Part shown: positions 35,089-47,245 of the stretch, piece after piece
Position numbering within the stretch: the stretch's first letter is position 1
Layout: each line of letters begins with the position of its first letter
Source of the DNA: Thunnus maccoyii
Lineage: Eukaryota; Chordata; Actinopteri; Scombriformes; Scombridae
Reading direction: 5' to 3'
DNA: 64,000 bases
NCBI RefSeq assembly: GCF_910596095.1
Contig: NC_056550.1
Span: 27,796,699 to 27,860,698 of the forward strand
Notes under the pieces: model-generated
What the model saw: the letters and a program-made list of their open reading frames with translations, nothing else
Told to the model about the DNA's origin: nothing
Database searches by the model: none
Program-made: the position numbers and the translations under genes

Positions 35089-38000
35089 GATGCACGATAT
35101 TGGATTTTTTGCCGATATGCCGATATTTCCAACTCTCTGTGGCCGATGCCGTTATATGCTGCTGGCTACCAGCTGGCTGAGGAGACTATTATACATGCAA
35201 GCATAGATTGTACTAAGTATGATCAAGAAAGACAATATATGAAGGAAGAACTCAGGAAGACTGGAGTTCAGGAGCTCAGCAGTAAAACTTTAATGAACCT
35301 GCCAAGTGGGAGCAGCAGCAGAGTTTTCATTGAGTTTATTAGACAGACAGGATTAATGTGAAGGATTTAATCTCTGGTCCATACTCCAGACCAGAAGGTG
35401 GCGGTAATGCACCTAATACGCTGGTTGCCAACCGCCATTATAAACCAAAAAGTTTTTTTTTGGTACATCCTGTCAGTCGAGGTATTTCTTATCTGTGCAG
35501 CCGAACTTAGCAGCTCCTCGATGGACTGTTTCACCCTGACGGTCCCGGTGTTTCCTCCTCAGGCTGCACTTCACTCAGCCGCCCGTCAGATCAGCTGCTT
35601 CTTCTTCACTTTAACCTGAATAACAAATCGGGGCTCAGTGCTCCGGTCGGATCAACATGGAGAGCCGAGGCTAACGTTAGCTGAGAGGCTAGCGGAGCGT
35701 TAGCCGCAGCATGGCCAGCTAGCCTCCCAGCTAACGTTAGCCTCAGTTCTGCATGTGGATCCAACTGGAGCACTAAGCCCCGGTTTGTTATTCTGCTTGT
35801 GGAGGAAGCACCGGGACTGTCAGGGTGAAACAGTCTGTGGAGGGAAACACAATCAGGCAGCGGAGGAGACGGCAACTCTCATGATCGGCAGAAATGGCCG
35901 ATACCGATATTTCATTTTAGAGCTCTCATCGGCCGATACCAATGACATGCCGATAATATCGTGCATCCCTAAATATATATTATTAATAAAGGCGTCTCTA
36001 ATATAAACCCGCTTCCATTACAGGCCTGGTACCTACTGCAGGTGAGGTCAATAAAGGCCCTGGACACTATTAGAGGAAATACGGTAATATGATCAGTAAA
36101 GCTGCTCAGAAGCAGCAGAGGAGACATTATACCGGGAGAAGGCCTTGGCGCAGTGCGGACAGACGTAAGGTTTCTCCACGCCGCCTTGGTGCGAGCGGAC
36201 GTGGTAGCTCATCCTGTCTTTCCTCTTGAAGCGCTGCTGGCAGATGGGGCAGGAGTAGGGCTTCTCGTCCGAGTGCGACAGCCGGTGGCGGTTGAGGTGA
36301 TAGACGTCTCTGAAGGCCTTCCCGCAAGCCTCGCAGGCGTGGTTCTTCCTCACCTGGTTGGCGTTGGGATTAGGATTGGGATTAGGGTTCTGTGGAGCGA
36401 AAACAGAGACGTTATGTGTCTCAGTCGACTGAGATATCTAACTGATAAAAGGCTAAAACAGAACCTAACAAAGCTTTTATAAAAGAAATCAACACACTTC
36501 TTTGTTTCCTCTTCTGACATAAGAACGAAAGCATTTTAAACTTCAAAGAGCCGTTCACGCGTGATAAACCGACATTTTTCTCTACCAAAAACCAAACAGC
36601 AACCTCCGGGGCTGTAAAATGAAGCCAATGTGGAAGTGCCAAAAACTGCAGTTCCTTGAACGGCCACTTGAGGCTCCAAAAGCGAGTCAATCCCCATAGA
36701 CCCCCATGTTAAAATGCCCAACTTTACAGCAGAAATAAACATGTTTACAGCCTGGTACAAAAAATGGTTTAGATCTCTGTAACTAATTTCCTCTTTCATG
36801 ACAACTGGACCTTTTAAATTTTATCAAGCCGTAAAGTTCTGCATAATGAAGGACATGGCTGCTTTGAGTGACAGGTCCGCCAGCCGCTAGGTGGCTTGTT
36901 TCAGCCATTCGACCCCGCCTCTTTGCCCATTTTTGATTGGCTGGGAGTTAGGCAGCGTCACGCACTGCCAAGATGGCGACGGCCGGAGCGGCTCGCTTTG
37001 AGCTTCAAAACCGCTCTTCAGAAACCAACGAAAGGGTGACGTCACGGTAACTACGTCCATATTTTTATACAGTCTATGACAAAAACTGAGCTTTTACGTA
37101 ATGGTCAGCAGAGAAGATGAATCTGAAGATACACTGACAGCAATAACTGGTCAGCAGGTAAATGATGTATGAAAGAAATGTAAAAATGGACGTTTTAACA
37201 TTCAAATCAGTATTAAACAATTATTCCGTTGTCTGACAACAGAAATAGAAAAACACATCAAAAAAAATTAAATAACTAAACTGCAAATTTGTCTGCACTG
37301 AGAGGCAGTTTAAGTGATCACAGAGAGCAGGAGGCAGCAGACGTTGGCTGTGATTCTCCGTTTAGTTGATTTAGCCGACAGATGAACCCGGCGGCTGGTT
37401 TATGTGTCGATATCTGATTGTGTGAAGATTATTTTACACTGCCAGCGAATGTTTAGAGACGCGTTGAGATGTTAATCACGGCGGACAGATGAAGGTCGTC
37501 GGTTGTGTGAATGTGGAAGTTCTTCTTCGGTCTTAAATCACGAGTGTGAAATTGTGAAAATGTAACATGAACAAACACATGATCAGAGCTGAAACTTTAA
37601 TTAATCTGCTGATTATTTTCTTGATCCGTTGTTTTTAAATTTGTCTATAAAACATGTTATAATTCCCCAACAGTCCAAAACCCAAATATATTCAACTTTA
37701 TGTATTTAACGCTTCAAATCCTCACATTTGAGAAGCTGGAATCAGTTTAGCTTGAAAAATAACCTAAATGCTTCATTGATCATCAAAATAGAAGCTGACA
37801 GAAATGCTTTTGATGATTTGATTAATCAACTAATCATTACAGCTCTATATGCTAGCAAGAGATAATGTGATGTGGCTTCTTTAAACGAGTCGATGTCGGC
37901 AGATCGCTCCGTCTGTAGCGGCTCCTGTCGGCACGCCACTCAGAACCAAACATCAGGATTTAATAGAGATTTATGAAAGTCTGAAGATGTATATATGATG

Positions 38001-39899
38001 TCAGTTTGTTGTTGGAGCAGCTGCAATTAACGATTATTTTCATTATCAATTAATCTGTTGATTATTTTCTCCATTAATTGATTAGTTGTTTGGTCCATAA
38101 AATGTCAATCAGTGATTCCTGAAGCCACAAAGATACTCAGTTTACTGTTATAGAGACTAAATGTTCACATCTAAGAAGATAAAACCAGAGAATCATTGCA
38201 GGTCTGTTAAAACTGGAACACATTCAGTTGAAAAGTTTAAATTCAGTAGATTATAACTTTTATTTTAATAGCACAAACGATGCACATTGTGCATTTTTCC
38301 CTTTTGCTTGTCTTGGACAATTTAAACAGAATAAATAGAAACTGATTTGATTTGGTTTTGATCCACTTTTTGTGCTTTTAGACTCACATCAGCTGCATGT
38401 TCAACATGTTACTGCTTGTACAGAATCTCCTGAATGATTTTTTTTGGCAAAGCTCTTTAAAAGTGAAACACTTTACATTCGTTAAGTGTTACTCGCTGGT
38501 CATCATGTGATGGAGGCTTGTTTACTTACAGCCCAGATTCATCTGTTTGTTTTGGATCTTTGTCAGAGTCTCAACAGCCAAAATGACAAAGTTATTCCAA
38601 CGTTTGGGAGACTGGTGGTATTTCTGACACATTACATTCAGATTCTGTCCGCAGTCATAAATAATTAATAAAAACGGAGAAAACAAACAAACCCTGGATC
38701 CCCTTTAATCTGCTCTCTGCCCTCGCTGGCGCTCCTCCAGCGAACCCACCTGCTCCATGGAGCCCACAACAACAACAGCTGCCGGGATGGGTTGAGGCGG
38801 CGCAGCCATGGTTACAGTTGCCGGGGCGATGGACACAGACACCGACTGGCTCTCTTGGTTGACGTGCTGACCGGGCTGGGGGAGGGTGTCCGGGGCGGTC
38901 TGGGCGGCGGGGGGAGGGGGAGGAGGAGGCTGCGGGGGCAGGGTGAGGTGGAGGAGGGAGAGCGGGACCGTCTGCTTCTCCACCCGTCCTCCCTTCCCTC
39001 CGTCCTCCTTCTCGCGGGCGGCTCGGTCCTTCATCTTGATGCCCGTGTGCACCGACTGGTGCCGCCGCAGGTTGTAGCTGTTCTTGAACTCCTTGTTGCA
39101 GGTGGCGCAGATGTGGGCGGGCCGGCTCGGCTTGCTGAGCGGTTTGACTGGCAGACACAGCGGCGGGAACAACGTCAAACTTACATTCAACAACATCAAA
39201 CATGTTTTCTTCGCCCCGACTCTGTTAGATCGGATCGGCTGAACTGTTTTAAACGACGCCTTTCTACAGACCCCCCCTTCCTGTTCTCATGTCCTGCTTT
39301 ATTTCTCTCTGTGTCGTGTTTGTCTGTTTTATTAATCTATCTGTGAAGCGCTTTCTAACTGTGTGTTTTACAAAGTGCTACATAAATAAAAGCTTACTTA
39401 CATTTCAGTGACACTTAAAGTAACAATCAGTGCATTTAAATACAACTTCCTGTTGATTAATAGAACAGAGTTTATGTCTGCAGGGAAAGAACGAGGAAAA
39501 AGTTCAAAGAAGAAGAATAAAAAAAACATCATCATTGGTTTCCTCGTGTGTAATCATTTTTTTAAAATTTCGATTTCAAACAACTATAATAAATATTCTG
39601 CAGCCCTGAACCTTCAAGGTGAACAGGAGAATAATACTGTAATTATTGTTACAAGCTTGTAAAACTACTGGTTTATAAACTTAAGAGGATTTGAGAAATT
39701 AACACTAAAATTTCATTAGTTTCCCACCATGAAAAAATAAAAACACAATATGAACGACTCAAAGCAAGCATTGCTACCATAAAATAATAACAAACTTAAA
39801 GAACTTTGCCTAAATAATTTGATATAAAACAAAATTATGATTTATATCAGAAAATATCTAATCAGATCAATATATCCAGCTATTATTAGCTTATCAATC

Positions 39900-39962
<63 letters not shown>

Positions 39963-40578
39963 CAGTATTGTTAGCAGATACAGTAAATGTTTTAGAGGCT
40001 TCATTTTTTAAATATAATTGATATTATACTTATAATATATAGTTATAATTATTGCTGTTATCATTCTGGTCAGATACGCTGTCTTTCATCTTTGAAGGAA
40101 CTTTGCCAGAAATGTTGAGAAACATCGGCAGATAAACTGATATCAGTTTATTTAAATCTCTAGTATCTTCATCAGCGTGGCGTCCTGATGATGATGATGT
40201 TTATTATATAACTGTGACCCGAATCTTTCTTTCAATTATCCAATAAAGGCAAAACAGCCAAAAAGCATCTTTGAATAAATATTTATATCAGTGTGACGTC
40301 GACTTTTGGTACATTTTTGATATTCAACACAAGCAGTGTTGTGATGTAAAACTCGGGTGGCCTGTGTGAGCGGCCCCTCCCTCACCGGGTAGCGGTTCCT
40401 CGCTGAGGGCGGCGGTGTCGACGGTGGACGGCGGCGTCACGATGTGCTCTGCCGGGGGGCTCTGAGCGGCGCCAGTCAGCTCGGGCAGCAGCTCAGACTG
40501 AAGAGGCGTCTCAGGTTGGCTCTGAGTCGGAGGCGTCTGCCAGAGTTAAACAGAAACACGTGTGTTAATACTCCAACA

Positions 40579-40617
<39 letters not shown>

Positions 40618-42269
40618 TACGTTTTGGTCATTTTCACACACCGTTTAATCAGCTGTGTGTAGTAACGAGGCAGCGGAGACAGAGAGACTCTTTCAAGGAG
40701 CACATCATGTTTCTGGCAGGTTGTTCCACATGTTCACTACTAAATTACTAGTCAATCAATCAACGACAATGTGAGGATTTCCTGTTTTTCTCTGTTATAT
40801 ATGATTGTAAACTGAACATCTTTGGGTTTTGGGCTGTTGGTCGTACAAAACGAGACATTTGAAGACGTCACCTTGGCTGAGTGACGGGCATTTATCTCTA
40901 TTTACCAACCTCTAATAGACTGACTCTACATTAAAGCTCCATTTAATTTCATTATTAATCATTTTAACTGATTTTGTATCCAGCTGCTAACCCACTGAGG
41001 TTTTGTGGATGCACAAAACTACTCTGACTTATTACCAGTGGTGGAAAGTAACTAAGTACATTTACTCAAGTACTGTACATAAGTACAGTTTTGAGGTACT
41101 TGTACTTTACTTGAGTATTTCCATGTGATGCTACTTTCTACATTTCAGAGGGAAATATTGTACTTTCTACTCCACTACATTTATTTGACAGCTTTAGTTA
41201 CTTTTCAGATGAAGATTTGACACAATGGATAATATAACAAGCTTTTAAAATACAACACATTGTTAAAGATGAAACCAGTGGTTTCCAACCTTTTTGTCTT
41301 TTGACGTCTTACAAAAAGCAGTGTGTAGTCGGGGTCACATTTCACATGTCTATGAGTTGTTAGCAGCTCCACCAAATAGTGATTTTTCCCTCTAAACTTC
41401 TCACATGCTTTCATTTCAATAAATGTTCAAATGATCCAATATTTCAGCAAAAATCAAAGATTAGAGAAAAAGTCCAAAAACTGAAAACAGATTTGTGTAT
41501 CAGAACTTTGTTTTTTCTTCTTTCCTCTCCCATTAATCATCTCACGACCCCTCAGATTTATCTGCTGACCCTTTGGAGGGGCCCGACCCCTAGGTTGGGA
41601 ACCACTGGACTAAACTAGCTAACTGTATATAAAGTAGTGTAAACTAGCTCCACCTCCAGCAGCTACAACAGTAACATGCTGCTCTAACACTGATGCTTCA
41701 CTATTAATAATCTAATGATGTCATATATAATAATATATCAGTCAGAGGGACCAAACCACTACTTTTACTGCAATACTTTAACTACATCAAGCTCATAATA
41801 CTTATGTACTTTTACTGTAATACTTTAACTACATCAAGCTCATAATACTTATGTACTTTTACTGCAATACTTTAACTACATCAAGCTCATAATACTTATG
41901 TACTTTTACTGCAATACTTTAACTACATCAAGCTCATAATACTTATGTACTTTTATTGTAGTAGAATTTTTACTTGTAATGGAGTATTTTTATATTACTG
42001 TACTGGTACTTTTACTTAAGTATCTACATACTGTGATTAAAGCCTAAACCTGCCAGCCTGATGAGGTCCAGGACAAAATCCAACTTTCCCCCCTGACCCC
42101 TCTGTGACCTCCCCCATCTTATTTACTCTCCCCCTCCCTCTTTAACCCCCATGCAGAAATGTCAACCCCTCCTGTTCCCCCCTCCTCTGAAAATAAACCC
42201 CAAACTACAAAGCCAGCTTCATCAATGAACACTTACCTGAAAGAGGAAATTACTCCAGGAGGTATCCAT
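30762..42269 (-). CDS. maz: Myc-associated zinc finger protein (complete, 7 coding exons)
   Basis: Sequence-specific C2H2 transcription factor that binds G-rich GGGAGGG-type sites. Coding exons: 42269-42237 (MDTSWSNFLFQ), 40536-40386, 39147-38750, 36389-36133, 34056-33993, 33478-33307, 31087-30762. Phases match throughout, giving 466 residues. Exon 2 contains STVDTAAL, a MAZ hallmark. Eight C2H2-like fingers are visible: CATCNKEF... (75-95), CEACGKAF... (213-233), CPICQQRF..., CPHCAKAF..., C-x2-C-TSAFATRDRL, CHICGKLLSAAYITDH, CHLCNRSFTTLTYLRVH and CQLCGVQCKTATQLQGH. The last two match the longer-finger MAZ isoform, not the polyalanine-ended one. A proline-rich linker lies between fingers 1 and 2, and exon 4 starts with an (Asn-Pro)4 tract. 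VEZF1 was considered; the MAZ-type motifs fit better. The stop is TAG at 30764-30762. Confidence 0.94.
31189..31732. mobile_element. 544-bp hAT-type insertion with perfect 8-bp target duplication
   Basis: Ends TAGGGATGGACAT and ATGTCCATCCCTA are perfect inverse repeats. They are flanked on both sides by the direct repeat CTCTGCAG (31181-31188 and 31733-31740). Eight-base duplications and such termini fit the hAT superfamily. No transposase. It lies about 100 bp upstream of maz exon 7, in intron 6. Confidence 0.93.
31904..31939 (+). repeat. 12-bp tandem repeat GAGCGGCGCTCC x3
   Basis: Three perfect units; each unit is itself a near-palindrome. Confidence 0.95.
33545..33800. mobile_element. 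GAGCTGCAAAG MITE family copy
   Basis: Starts 'agagctgcaaagattaatcgattaattgac' and continues 'cagctatttctgtaattgattaattg'. maz intron. Confidence 0.65.
35055..35086. repeat. (TA)n microsatellite
   Basis: About 16 TA units, directly abutting the left end of the next element. Confidence 0.95.
35145..35450 (+). mobile_element. Non-LTR retrotransposon 3' fragment
   Basis: The frame ends YDQERQYMKEELRKTGVQELSSKTLMNLPSG...FIEFIRQTGLM, which resembles the C-terminal tail after the reverse transcriptase of fish LINEs. It is followed by 'gaaggtggcggtaatgca' and 'ggttgccaaccgccatta', a typical LINE 3' UTR. 5'-truncated. Confidence 0.6.
35520..35860. repeat. Inverted repeat (foldback) of about 140 + 105 bp
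   Basis: 'gactgtttcaccctgacggtcc' (35525) is inverse to 'gggactgtcagggtgaaacagtc' (35813). 'aacaaatcggggctcagtgctcc' (35621) is inverse to 'ggagcactaagccccggtttgtt' (35768). The loop contains 'ctaacgttagc' palindromes. Confidence 0.85.
36610..37080. repeat. Dispersed repeat ('AAGATGGCGAC...GTCTATG' family)
   Basis: Shares 'caagatggcgacgg', 'gagcttcaaaa', 'gggtgac(g/a)tca' and 'cgtccatatttttatacagtctatg' with 52089-52197. It ends in an 'acagtctatg' tail. Class not assigned. Confidence 0.65.
37580..37853. mobile_element. AGAGCTG...CAGCTCT MITE family, complete-looking copy
   Basis: Starts AGAGCTGAAACTTTAATTAATC and ends GATTAATCAACTAATCATTACAGCTCT, an inverse pair. The core includes 'ccccaacagtccaaaacccaaatat' and 'cacatttgagaagctggaat'. 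Confidence 0.8.
38015..38190. mobile_element. Partial GATTAATC MITE copy
   Basis: 'cagctgcaattaacgattattttcattatcaattaatctgttgattattttc', then the diverged core. Right end absent. Confidence 0.65.
39285..39405. mobile_element. L2-like LINE 3' tail
   Basis: 'ctgtgaagcgctttctaactgtgtg...aaagtgctacataaataaagc' is the common end of fish L2-type retroelements. Only the tail is present, in maz intron 2. Confidence 0.5.
39901..39960. repeat. (TA)n microsatellite
   Basis: About 28 TA units. Confidence 0.95.
40580..40613. repeat. (CA)n microsatellite
   Basis: About 17 CA units, 44-77 nt upstream of maz exon 2 on the gene strand (TG there). Confidence 0.95.
41036..42033 (+). mobile_element. Dispersed non-autonomous element, CAGTGGTGG-type ends (copy B)
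   Basis: The left end CAGTGGTGGAAAGTAACTAAG is intact; the right end fades after 'tacttttacttaagta'. It is almost identical to copy A, but carries four 47-bp internal units (about 41762-41950) instead of two. It lies in maz intron 1, ending about 200 bp from exon 1. Confidence 0.8.
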
Positions 42270-42659
42270 CCTGATCCCTGTGAGGACTGAAAGCTAACCG
42301 GGCTGGGACCAAAGAGGGGAGGGAGGAGGAGGAAGAAATGCTCCAACTGCTGCTATGAAAACAAGAAATCTGAGGCCTGTATCGCAGCTCTGCTCTACCT
42401 GTCCGGGTTAATTAATTAATGGAGCTATGTAATGATATCTAGCTTTAATGATTAGGCTTCTATGACTTAATATGGCAGTCTGTTGGCGATATACAGGCAC
42501 TGACAAGATGATGATGTAAATGCGACAAGTATCATGCTTGCTTTAATGGTGCGTTTCTTTAATATCATTTGCTTATGTCTACTGTAATAAAAATTGGTGA
42601 ATTGCATGCAAAATAGAGATTATTTGTATACAGAAGATGAATAGTCGAGACGTGCTAAT

Positions 42660-43230
42660 CATAGTCAGCAGCGGTTCGGGAGTCATTTATTTGCGATAGC
42701 TCCGTAAAAAGGCCGCAGCGTCGGGTCCCAAGCCTCGGCGTTGCGTACAGCTCGTCCCCTAACTAGAGGGCTCCTGGTCGGCCGCGGTCCATGGCTCCGC
42801 CTCGGTGTTTCAATCGACAGGATGCCATCTTTCTCTTTTTTTTAAAAGCCCTCTCCCTCTCCCTCTCCCTCTCTCTCTCTCTCACCCTCCCTCCCTCTCC
42901 GTCTTTCTTCCCTTTCTTTTTTTATCTCGTCTTCACCCCCTCTGTCCCTCTCCGCTTTAAAGGGAAAGTATTTCGTGCGTGCACCCTCCTCGCGGACCCC
43001 GTCTCGTCTCGTGCCGTCCCTCGCGCCCCCTCGCGCCCCCGCCGCCGCCGCTGCTTCTCTGTAGGCCGACAGATAATCGAATCCGACATTTACAGAATCA
43101 GCTCAGCCGTTAATCCCAAACACTCCGCGACAGAGGCAAAAAAAAAAAAAAATCGCCGGTACTTCCCCCATAAAAAAAAAAAAAACCACCGTTCATCCGG
43201 CGCGCGCTCACCGGACGCAGCAAACTCTTC
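42660..43230 (-). promoter_or_regulatory. maz: CpG-rich probable maz promoter with CCCTCC pyrimidine tract
   Basis: The block lies 0.4-1 kb upstream of the maz start codon and is strongly enriched in CG dinucleotides (for example 42700-42800 and 42985-43055) against AT-rich surroundings. It includes a CT-rich tract at 42849-42920. Read on the minus (gene) strand this contains overlapping GGGAGGG words at 42885-42895, the kind of site MAZ itself binds. A long open frame on the plus strand here is a composition artefact. Confidence 0.5.
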
Positions 43231-43439
43231 GCTAAAATGGTGTCGAGTTTAGCTAAAACAAGGCTTTATCCCTTCGCATCTTAAAGGTAACGATGCGCGC
43301 AAGTGCAACAGCTGGATGTAACCTGCAGCACACATGACGTCCAGTGTGTAACGGGCCGGACGCCAAACTACACTCACTAAACCCGAAGCTTCATGTTTGA
43401 TCGTCTGTTAGTGAAGATAATATATAAGATAATAAGACT

Positions 43440-43960
43440 TTCATTCGATGTTTCATCTGTTAACAATAAATACTCAAATTCGGCTTGTATCCAAATACAC
43501 CAACAAGTATTTTATTACCGAAAAAATACCAACTTTTAATGCTTTCTCCTCCTCTGTGGGCAGAATAAAATGAGGTTGAAGTACACTGTAAGTACATTAT
43601 AGTGCTGATAAATAAGCCACTGACTGGACTTCTCATCTGTCGACAATAAGTCAATAATAATTACTCAATATTCGGCTTTCATCCAATTCACCAACAACTA
43701 TATTGTTACCAAAAAACACCAATTTTTGAATGCTGTCCTGTGGTCAGACTGAGAGATGAGGCTCATCATTTTGAAGTATGTTGTAAATACATTATACTGC
43801 TTCTCAATATTCTGCTTGCATCCAATTCACCAACAAGTCTTTTATTACCAATAAAAAAATAAAAACACCAGTTTTTAATGCTGCCCCCCTTTCTCTTCCT
43901 CTGTGGTCTGAATGAGAGATCATTATACTGCTGATCAATGAGTATCAGCATATAATATTG
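43440..43960. repeat. Diverged tandem repeat, three units of about 190-230 bp
   Basis: 'caataaatactcaaattcggcttgtatccaaatacaccaacaagtattttattacc' recurs near 43664 and 43803, each followed by 'aaaacaccaatttttaatgctg(t/c)c' and a 'gtggtc(a/t)ga(a/c)tgagaga' motif. Confidence 0.75.
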
Positions 43961-44730
43961 GAAAATAGGAATATATGGAAAGCTATATACAGTATGTGTA
44001 TAAAAACAGGTGCATGAACTGTATGTATATATGTTCATGTGAGTGTCTTTTCTTTCTTTTTTTGCGTATTACATAGTTTTTATGAATTGCTTATTAAATG
44101 TTTTTTTCCCCATTTGTTTATATAGCAAAGTCAGGGAGCAAGGCTATTATTTAAAAGCAATAAAACAATTGATCGACTGGTTTGAGCAAACATCTTCCAG
44201 ACAGTCAGACTAAATGTTTCTGTAGAGGAAGTGAGGTCATTTTCAGTTATTAGTTTATTGTAGTGAAAGCGAACTTCAGCTCACAACTAGATGATTTTCA
44301 CAACCTTGAACCTTGAACATCCGTTGTAAATTTCATCAAAGCACAACATAAAACACTATATTTGACTGATATTTAAGGCTTTAAATATCATTTTAAAGCT
44401 TTATAAGATTTCTCAAAGACAAACACAAACATTATTCAGAAATCTTGTTTTCATCGTCTTTATTTTGCAGCTGATTTTACAGTAAATTCAAACCACTTTC
44501 ACTGCAAACAAAATAACCATCAAATATTTTAAACTACTACCAATAATATATATATTTTTTTAAATATAACATGAGACTTGGCTTTGCTGCATCCTGCTGA
44601 TAAACATCAGTATTTTATAATAATACATTCTAGGAAATAAGTTCCATCAAAAACAAGAGGCGACTGTTTATATTTCAACACTTTCACACATTCTGCATTG
44701 AAACTTGGCTTTACAGTAGTCCATCAGCTG

Positions 44731-44754
44731 CACACACACACACACACACACACA
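44731..44754. repeat. (CA)n microsatellite
   Basis: About 12 CA units. Confidence 0.95.
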
Positions 44755-45324
44755 TGTGGTCAGTGACTTTAAAAAACGTACAACGCAACAACCACAAAAC
44801 GATAATACTTGGTGCTCTTCACGTGAGGTATAACTTTCTATTTGTTCCTAAATTGACTCTTCTACCACAAAATAAAAGTCATATATGTCAAAATAAAAGC
44901 ACTAACTGATCCTTCTAAGTGCAACAATTACCGTTTAATCAACATCAAAATTATTAGCAGGAATCTCAAGAAATGAACATGTAAGAACAGCAGAGATAGT
45001 GGCTCGGACGTCACACACACAGGAATATTTCAACAGAAACACTTTTTGCTTTTGTTTGTGATAATAATAAAAAGGATGTTATCTGCATGGACTCAGTGAA
45101 AGCTTCGGCTGTTTTGGTCAAATCAGAAAATTAACAGTAAAACAAAAAAAAACAAAGTGAGGAATAAAAGGCAGGTTTTGCTTGTGGATAATTATGTTCG
45201 ATCAGCTGACTGGAGACACTAAAACAGCAGCTGTTGTCCCAGAAAAGTTACAGATAGTTTGTTTGAATGCAGAAGGTGAAGCAGCAGATTCTAATTAAAC
45301 TCCGTTCAGACTGGATGAAGTCAA

Positions 45325-45735
45325 ATATTATAGAGCTGTGATGATTAATTGATTAGTTGGCAGCTATTTTGATAATTGCTTCGTCTGTTTGAGTCATTTT
45401 TTTCATGAAAGAAATATTCAAACTCTGACTGTAAACTGAATATTTTTGGGTTGGTCGCGACAAAAAAGGATGTATGAAGACGTCATTTTGGGATTAAAGA
45501 AATTAAAGACATTTAGCAAACAGATAATCAAGAAAATATTCAGCAAATAAATCAATGAAAATTATCAATAGTTGCAGCCTTGTCGCTGTACTGATACACC
45601 GAGATGAACAAGAAAATATCATCGATGAATCTGCTGATTATTTTCTGATATTTTATGGACCAAACAACTAATCGATTAATGGAGAAAACAATCAACAGAT
45701 TGATCATGAAAATAATCATTATTGCAGCTCAAACA
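45325..45735. mobile_element. GAGCTG MITE family, long or doubled copy
   Basis: 'tagagctgtgatgattaattgattagttgg' at the left; at the right 'ggaccaaacaactaatcgattaatggag ... attattgcagctcaaa'. The internal junction near 45590 suggests two copies end to end. Confidence 0.7.
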
Positions 45736-47004
45736 TGTTCACTGTGCTCCTCCGTAGTTGAGCTCATGGAGGCGTTTTAACGGCGGAGAGACGACGGGAT
45801 CTGACCAGAGGAAACACGAGGCTGCAGAATCAGCACGTCATCAGTTCGTCTGTGTTACGCTGCAAACAGCTGATTCACGACTTTTAGCCAAAACGTAAAC
45901 AAATATCCGCTGAAAACGAGGCTGATATGTTGCTGTCGGCATGTTTCCGTCTGTCAGATCAGCAAAGACATTTTTTTAATCAAAGGAAAAAGTTCACTGA
46001 GCAGTTATAATAATAACATAATAATAATAATAATAGAAGCTGTAATTATAACTGATCAGCTCTACAGACGTACATCAGTCTGAACGAGGCTTTATAGTCA
46101 CTTAACTTTTATAACCAGCTGCTTTATTAAAGGTTAATACATCATTTACTAACGTTTTATGGATCAGTGTTGGTTTTTATCCTCCAGCAGGAAACAGTTT
46201 GACCTGTAAACGATCTGCAGGACGTCTCAGATTATTATTATTAACATTTATTTATGAATTATTGTAAGAAACTTTTATTATGTTTATAATTTAACAGAAC
46301 TGTCATTTCTGACTGGAGACAACCAGCCAGAAACTTCAGTTCTTTGAATATTAACGGCTTATAACTGAATTAAAAACATCATTAAATGATCTATTCACCA
46401 TTAATTAAGTTACAACTCATAAACTCTTTACAATATTCAGATAATTTAAGACATTTGGTTGTATTTGATGTCACACACTGGTTGTGTTGACTGGTCATCA
46501 ATTTCAGAACATTATTTACTGTAAAAATACTTTTCAATGATTCTCACTTTTACTAATATTTACCAGATATCGTCTCTGACTTTTTTTTTTTATAATTTGA
46601 AATATAGATTTGATTGTCATGTGTTTCATCTTCAGACATCAGATGAGGAACATCAGGATAAACAAAGTGCTACTAAAACTAAACTGAGGCTTTAAAATCA
46701 AATCATGTCGAAAGATTCAGATTATAAAACAAAACATCAGCCTTCGTTGCTCTAGAAATTAATTTTACTCTCATACGGAGAGAATATTTCCCTTCACAAA
46801 CTCACCATCGTTACTGAATGCTAAATGCTAAATGCTAACAGGACCTGCAGCAGCCGCTGACGTCGAGATATTAAAGAATCATTTCGGATCCTGAGGTCGA
46901 GTAACAATCGTCACATTTTTAGCTCCGTCTCCTGTATTGTCATATAATTATTATTATTATTATTATTAATACAGAGCAAAGCTTCATTCAAGATCATTAA
47001 AACT

Positions 47005-47245
47005 TTAAGCTGTAACAACTAGTCGACGGACAGAAAACTAATCTGCAACTATCTTAATAATTTAACAATTATTTTAGTCATTTTTTTTTTACTCAAATAT
47101 GCCAAAAATCAGCTTTTATGTGACAAACATGACACATAAAGACTGAACAGGACATGTGGTGAATGATAACCAGCATTTTACAGTCAAAAAGCAAATTAAT
47201 CGATAAAGAAAAGAATCGTTACTCGCAGCCCTGCAACAAAAATTA
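47005..47245. mobile_element. GATTAATC MITE family copy
   Basis: 'agctgtaacaactagtcgacggacagaaaactaatctgcaac' at the left; 'aaattaatcgataaagaaaagaatcgttactcgcagccctgc' at the right. These are inverse ends. Confidence 0.7.

Larger units (their letters stand above)
35086..35971. mobile_element. hAT-like element with GGGATGCACGATA ends, LINE tail and foldback core
   Basis: The left end GGGATGCACGATATTGG and right end ATATCGTGCATCCC are inverse. Subterminal 'gccgatatgccgatat' and 'catgccgataat' words recur near both ends. Inside are a LINE-derived 3' piece (35145-35450) and an inverted repeat (35520-35860), described in other entries. It lies in maz intron 4. Confidence 0.8.

Noticed and set aside
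38655-39203. A 182-codon proline/arginine-rich ORF
   Set aside because: An out-of-frame shadow of maz exon 3, whose true frame has CATCNKEFKNSYNLRRH.
30762-42269. Identification as vezf1
   Set aside because: VEZF1 starts with a similar short exon, but STVDTAAL, SYHVRSH-type fingers 2-4 and the SFTTLTYLRVH/CQLCGVQC end fit MAZ better.
42791-43252. A 153-codon ORF on the plus strand near maz
   Set aside because: It is made of CT-rich repeats, poly-A and CpG-rich promoter sequence, with no domain and the opposite strand to maz.
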